The notes beneath the pieces were generated by a model. The model saw only the letters and a list, made by a program, of their open reading frames with translations, was not told the DNA's origin and did no database searches. A stretch of 64,000 nt of DNA from assembly GCF_020687545.1 (NCBI RefSeq), contig NZ_JAJEQX010000015.1, positions 1 through 64,000 of the forward strand. Reading direction: 5' to 3'. Numbering within the stretch: position 1 is the stretch's first letter; every line of letters starts with the position of its first letter. This DNA comes from Ruminococcus turbiniformis (GTDB lineage: Bacteria > Bacillota > Clostridia > Lachnospirales > Lachnospiraceae). Of this stretch, positions 61,176-64,000 are shown piece by piece. Both the position numbers and the translations under genes were made by a program.

Positions 61176-61870
61176 GCTTGAAATCATACATTGCATTTGA
61201 CGTAGAGACAACCGGGCTGAATCCCCGGGAAAATGAAATCATAGAAATCGGCGCCCTGAAAGTGCGGGACGGGAAAGTCGCGGAGCGGTTCATGGAATTT
61301 ATCCGCCCCCGTTTCCCGATTTCCGCCGCCATCACCAATCTGACGGGAATCACAAACGAGATGGTCGAAGGAGCGCGTCCCCGCTGCCAGGTTGTCCCGG
61401 ACTTTCTCGACTTCTGCGGAGATGACGTCCTGATCGGACACAATGTGACATTCGACTACAGTTTTATGAAATGCAGCGCCGCGGCTGACGGACTGCCCTT
61501 TGAAAAAATGGGAATCGATACGCTGAAGATCGCGCAGAAGGTTCACAGCAGCCTGAGCTCAAAGAGCCTGGGAAGTCTGTGCGAGCACTACCACATTGAA
61601 AACAAATCCGCACACAGAGCCTACCACGACGCGCTCGCCACAGCCAAGCTCTATCAGACACTCGCACACTATTTTGAAGCGGACTACCCGAAACTCTTTC
61701 AGCCGGTCCAGCTTACATACAGAATAAAGAAAGAACAGCCCGCCACCCCCAAGCAGATCGCATTTCTCACAAATCTTATCCGCAAAAAGGGCGCGGACAT
61801 CGCCTGGGACCCGGACACAATCAGCCGGAGCGAGGCGTCCCGGCTGATTGACGGACTGCTGAAAGGATAA
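61172..61870 (+). CDS. DnaQ-like 3'-5' exonuclease (DNA polymerase III epsilon/PolC exonuclease family)
   Basis: 232 residues. DEDDh exonuclease motifs: FDVETTGLNPRENEIIEIG at 7-25 (Exo I), HNVTFDYSF near 92-100 (Exo II) and HRAYHDALAT near 149-158 (Exo III with His). The last ~55 residues (ATPKQIAFLTNLIRKKG) form a small domain seen in other clostridial stand-alone DnaQ proteins. Overlaps the AraC pseudogene stop by 4 bp; the GAGGAG ribosome site lies in that gene. General DNA repair or degradation role. Confidence 0.9.
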   Translation: MSLKSYIAFDVETTGLNPRENEIIEIGALKVRDGKVAERFMEFIRPRFPISAAITNLTGITNEMVEGARPRCQVVPDFLDFCGDDVLIGHNVTFDYSFMKCSAAADGLPFEKMGIDTLKIAQKVHSSLSSKSLGSLCEHYHIENKSAHRAYHDALATAKLYQTLAHYFEADYPKLFQPVQLTYRIKKEQPATPKQIAFLTNLIRKKGADIAWDPDTISRSEASRLIDGLLKG

Positions 61871-61902
61871 AGAAACAGCCAAAAGCCATTCCCGGCGTAT
61901 TA

Positions 61903-63999
61903 TTATCTGATATATCCAAGGAACATATTCCCGGCCGCCTCTGTCATCACGGACATCTCGCCCTGTCCTACCGTGTATTCTCCGCCGGTGTCCGGATCGA
62001 TATACGTGATATCTGTCATCGTATATCCTGTCAGGAGCACCGCATGGTCCGAACTGATAAACGCGATCATCGGGCAGCCCCGGTTGATGACGTAAAGCAC
62101 CTGGTCAAGCGTACATCCGGTCAGGTCTACCTGTACAGCATCGTACTGCTCCATATACCGCTCGCACGCTGCCAGTGATGTCTCGTCTCCTTCTTTCGAG
62201 AAGGCAGACGCTTCTGCAGAATAGACAAGATCCCTGTTTCCGCTCTCCCAGACATATGCCTGATCCGAGGAGATCACCACTCCGGATACCTGCGCCGCTC
62301 TCTGAACCGCGCTTCCGGCACGGTCATAAATATCGACCAGCTCACCCATTCCATAGACATAGAACTTCCGTCCGCTGTCTGTATCCCCGAGCGTGATCGT
62401 GATCGGTTCGCCGGACGCAATCTGTTCCGGCTTCAGTATGGTCGGTTCCGTATTTTCTATTCCGTCTTCAAATACAAGCATCATCTGTGTCTGCATTGTA
62501 TCCGTGCTGTATGTTTCCAGCGTTACGGCCGTCTCCGCTCTCTCCTGATTGTTCGTCACGTACTCCTGCGCCGCCGCGCTGTAGGATGAGCCGTCACGGA
62601 CAACTCTCTCAAATGTCAGAAGGTTATTTTCAATAAGAATATCCGTTGTGTAAATATTCTGCTCCGTGAAATTGTAGGACGCTTCCACTTCATTTTTCGA
62701 ATTCCGTATCTCAATCTCATACATGGGAGTGATCTCCTCCCCAGCAGCCGATGTCCCGGTGTCGTCCGGATTGACTTTTCCGTACACAAAATCTCCGTTT
62801 ACAAACCCAAGCGGACGCACCGTCATGCCTTCCGGAGCTTCCACAGCATACTGCTCCCCGCTGCTCAGATCCATAACCGTAATCTGCTCCGGCGCATCCT
62901 CCGCAGCGGCTGTCAGGTATGCCATGCAGCTTCCGTCGTCCGACACCGCATACTGCTCTTCCGTAAGTCCTTCCGCAAGAACCGTCTGCTCGTCATGTTC
63001 CAGATCAATCTGGTAGAGCGTGCCGTCCGCAAGCACATACAGCATGGAACTTCCGTGATTGTAATATACCATCCGGCCAAGCTCAGCTTCCGCTATGGCG
63101 AACGACTTTGTACTCGGAATAAACGCCTGCTCCTCCACGAGATTGCTATCCTTGTTAAAGTAATAAATTCCTACGCCTACCTCGCCCTCATGGAAACCGC
63201 GGTTCATATACCCATAGACTGCAAATACAATATTTCCGTCCTCGTCCAGATCCAGGACACGCACAGCATGCTGGTCATTTTTGCTGCGCTCATCTCTCCC
63301 TTCCTGATCCGCGAAACTGAACACCAGCGTGAGCTCATCCGTGTCCCTGTCATAAAGCCACAGCTCACGCTCTTTGACAAACGCGGTGACAGCGCCATCC
63401 CCCTCTGTTTCATACTGGATATCATCCGAAGAAATGCCGAAGAGAATGCCGTCCTCATCGAAATCGCTTCCCGTTCCCTGGAATACTTTCTCCATATTCC
63501 GGTTGTAGTCAAGCAGGTAGATCGTCCCTTCTACATACCTCACCCGGAAGAATTCCTTTATATTGTAGAGGTCTGTCTCCCCGTTTTCATCCTGGCAGGA
63601 CACCTGATATCTTGCCAGAAGGGATGTATAGACCGAATTGCTTTCCTTAATGCTCCACTCAGCCTCATCTACAAGCTCCGGAGCAAGATCCCCCCACAGA
63701 ATATGCGTGATGTCGGAATGGATGTTGACTGTCTGATACGTCGTGTTATCACTCTCCTCGCCGGGTTCCAGATAGGTGCCGAGATCCGCGGACGTGTCAC
63801 CGCTTATCGCCTTGGTGTGGAAATCCTGCGCGAACGAAAGGCACTCTGAAGTTGCAATATCATCCGGCCTCTCGATTCTCGTATAATAGCTGACTGTCTC
63901 ATCCTCCGTTGTGAGAATCACTTTGAGCACAGCTTCCTGTACATCATCAGACAGGATATTTCCGAGGGCGAGTGCAACAGCCGAGCCGTCCCCGGTCAT
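61903..63999 (-). CDS. Large uncharacterised protein with C39-like C-terminal domain (partial)
   Basis: The frame is open to the right edge, so the N-terminus lies outside; 698 residues are visible. Most of it is a repetitive acidic beta-rich region suggestive of a propeller (blade-like strands such as EDGILFGISSDD, RELWLYDRDTDELTLVF, GRMVYYNHGSSMLYV). The last ~90 residues (CTLDQVLYVINRGCPMIAF, DHAVLLTGYT, ITYIDPDTGGEY) resemble a peptidase C39-like fold with the His and Asp positions present. The Cys of a catalytic triad is not obvious. No membrane helix in the visible part; one could lie upstream. Function unknown. Confidence 0.7.
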   Translation of the reverse strand: MTGDGSAVALALGNILSDDVQEAVLKVILTTEDETVSYYTRIERPDDIATSECLSFAQDFHTKAISGDTSADLGTYLEPGEESDNTTYQTVNIHSDITHILWGDLAPELVDEAEWSIKESNSVYTSLLARYQVSCQDENGETDLYNIKEFFRVRYVEGTIYLLDYNRNMEKVFQGTGSDFDEDGILFGISSDDIQYETEGDGAVTAFVKERELWLYDRDTDELTLVFSFADQEGRDERSKNDQHAVRVLDLDEDGNIVFAVYGYMNRGFHEGEVGVGIYYFNKDSNLVEEQAFIPSTKSFAIAEAELGRMVYYNHGSSMLYVLADGTLYQIDLEHDEQTVLAEGLTEEQYAVSDDGSCMAYLTAAAEDAPEQITVMDLSSGEQYAVEAPEGMTVRPLGFVNGDFVYGKVNPDDTGTSAAGEEITPMYEIEIRNSKNEVEASYNFTEQNIYTTDILIENNLLTFERVVRDGSSYSAAAQEYVTNNQERAETAVTLETYSTDTMQTQMMLVFEDGIENTEPTILKPEQIASGEPITITLGDTDSGRKFYVYGMGELVDIYDRAGSAVQRAAQVSGVVISSDQAYVWESGNRDLVYSAEASAFSKEGDETSLAACERYMEQYDAVQVDLTGCTLDQVLYVINRGCPMIAFISSDHAVLLTGYTMTDITYIDPDTGGEYTVGQGEMSVMTEAAGNMFLGYIR

Positions 64000-64000
64000 C

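Overview
The window looks like chromosomal DNA of a gut-type Firmicute, most likely a member of the Lachnospiraceae (Clostridia). The signs are: moderate GC; strong AGGAGG ribosome binding sites; a GlgC/GlgD pair of ADP-glucose pyrophosphorylase subunits; many Gram-positive lipoprotein solute-binding proteins; YesM/YesN two-component control; PrpR-type sigma-54 activators next to tripartite tricarboxylate (TTT) transporters; and a DUF6171-like cysteine-rich protein. This is inferred from gene content, not from a marker-gene search.

Layout. 0-5.2 kb: a TctC-TctB-TctA operon read leftwards from a textbook sigma-54 promoter, facing a divergent sigma-54 activator that lacks its DNA-binding domain. 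5.2-11.9 kb: flavin reductase-like protein, alpha/beta hydrolase, citrate synthase, RsmA, TatD and an asparagine synthetase without its glutaminase active site. 12-20.7 kb: a sugar ABC importer and a putative glycoside hydrolase under a YesM/YesN sensor-regulator pair. 20.8-34.8 kb: an arabinan (pectin side chain) utilisation locus with GH51, three GH43 enzymes, GH127, a second sugar ABC importer, YesL and an ArsR-like regulator carrying a large beta-rich C-terminal domain. Its likely operator (TTTAG-N6-CTAAA and variants) recurs at four promoter regions. 34.9-42.7 kb: a second sigma-54/TTT cluster with an amidohydrolase, an SAF-domain dehydrogenase and a full-length activator whose gene contains an 11-G tract.

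42.75-43.1 kb: a 350-bp element bounded by two exactly inverted 35-bp palindromes. 43.1-47.2 kb: MarR regulator plus a heterodimeric ABC exporter. 47.4-49.7 kb: glgC-glgD. 49.7-51.3 kb: a decayed Rpn-family nuclease/transposase gene flanked symmetrically by related hairpins and palindromes. 51.3-56.3 kb: coenzyme A genes (coaX, panT, coaBC), a small helical protein and the carbon-starvation transporter CstA. 56.4-61.2 kb: a GH43/SDR/oxidoreductase/MFS cluster with a divergent AraC regulator, carrying at least three separate deletion scars. 61.2-64 kb: a DnaQ-like exonuclease and a large protein that runs off the right edge.

How it fits together. Two branches of metabolism dominate: capture and hydrolysis of arabinose-rich plant polysaccharide (two ABC importers and five or six glycosidases), and TTT-mediated import of unidentified organic acids under sigma-54 control. 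The most notable observations are the damaged activator beside an intact sigma-54 promoter, the possible poly-G phase switch in the other activator, the arabinan operator series, the symmetrical Rpn cassette, and the cluster of deletion scars at 56-61 kb. No tRNA, rRNA, CRISPR array or intact insertion sequence was seen.
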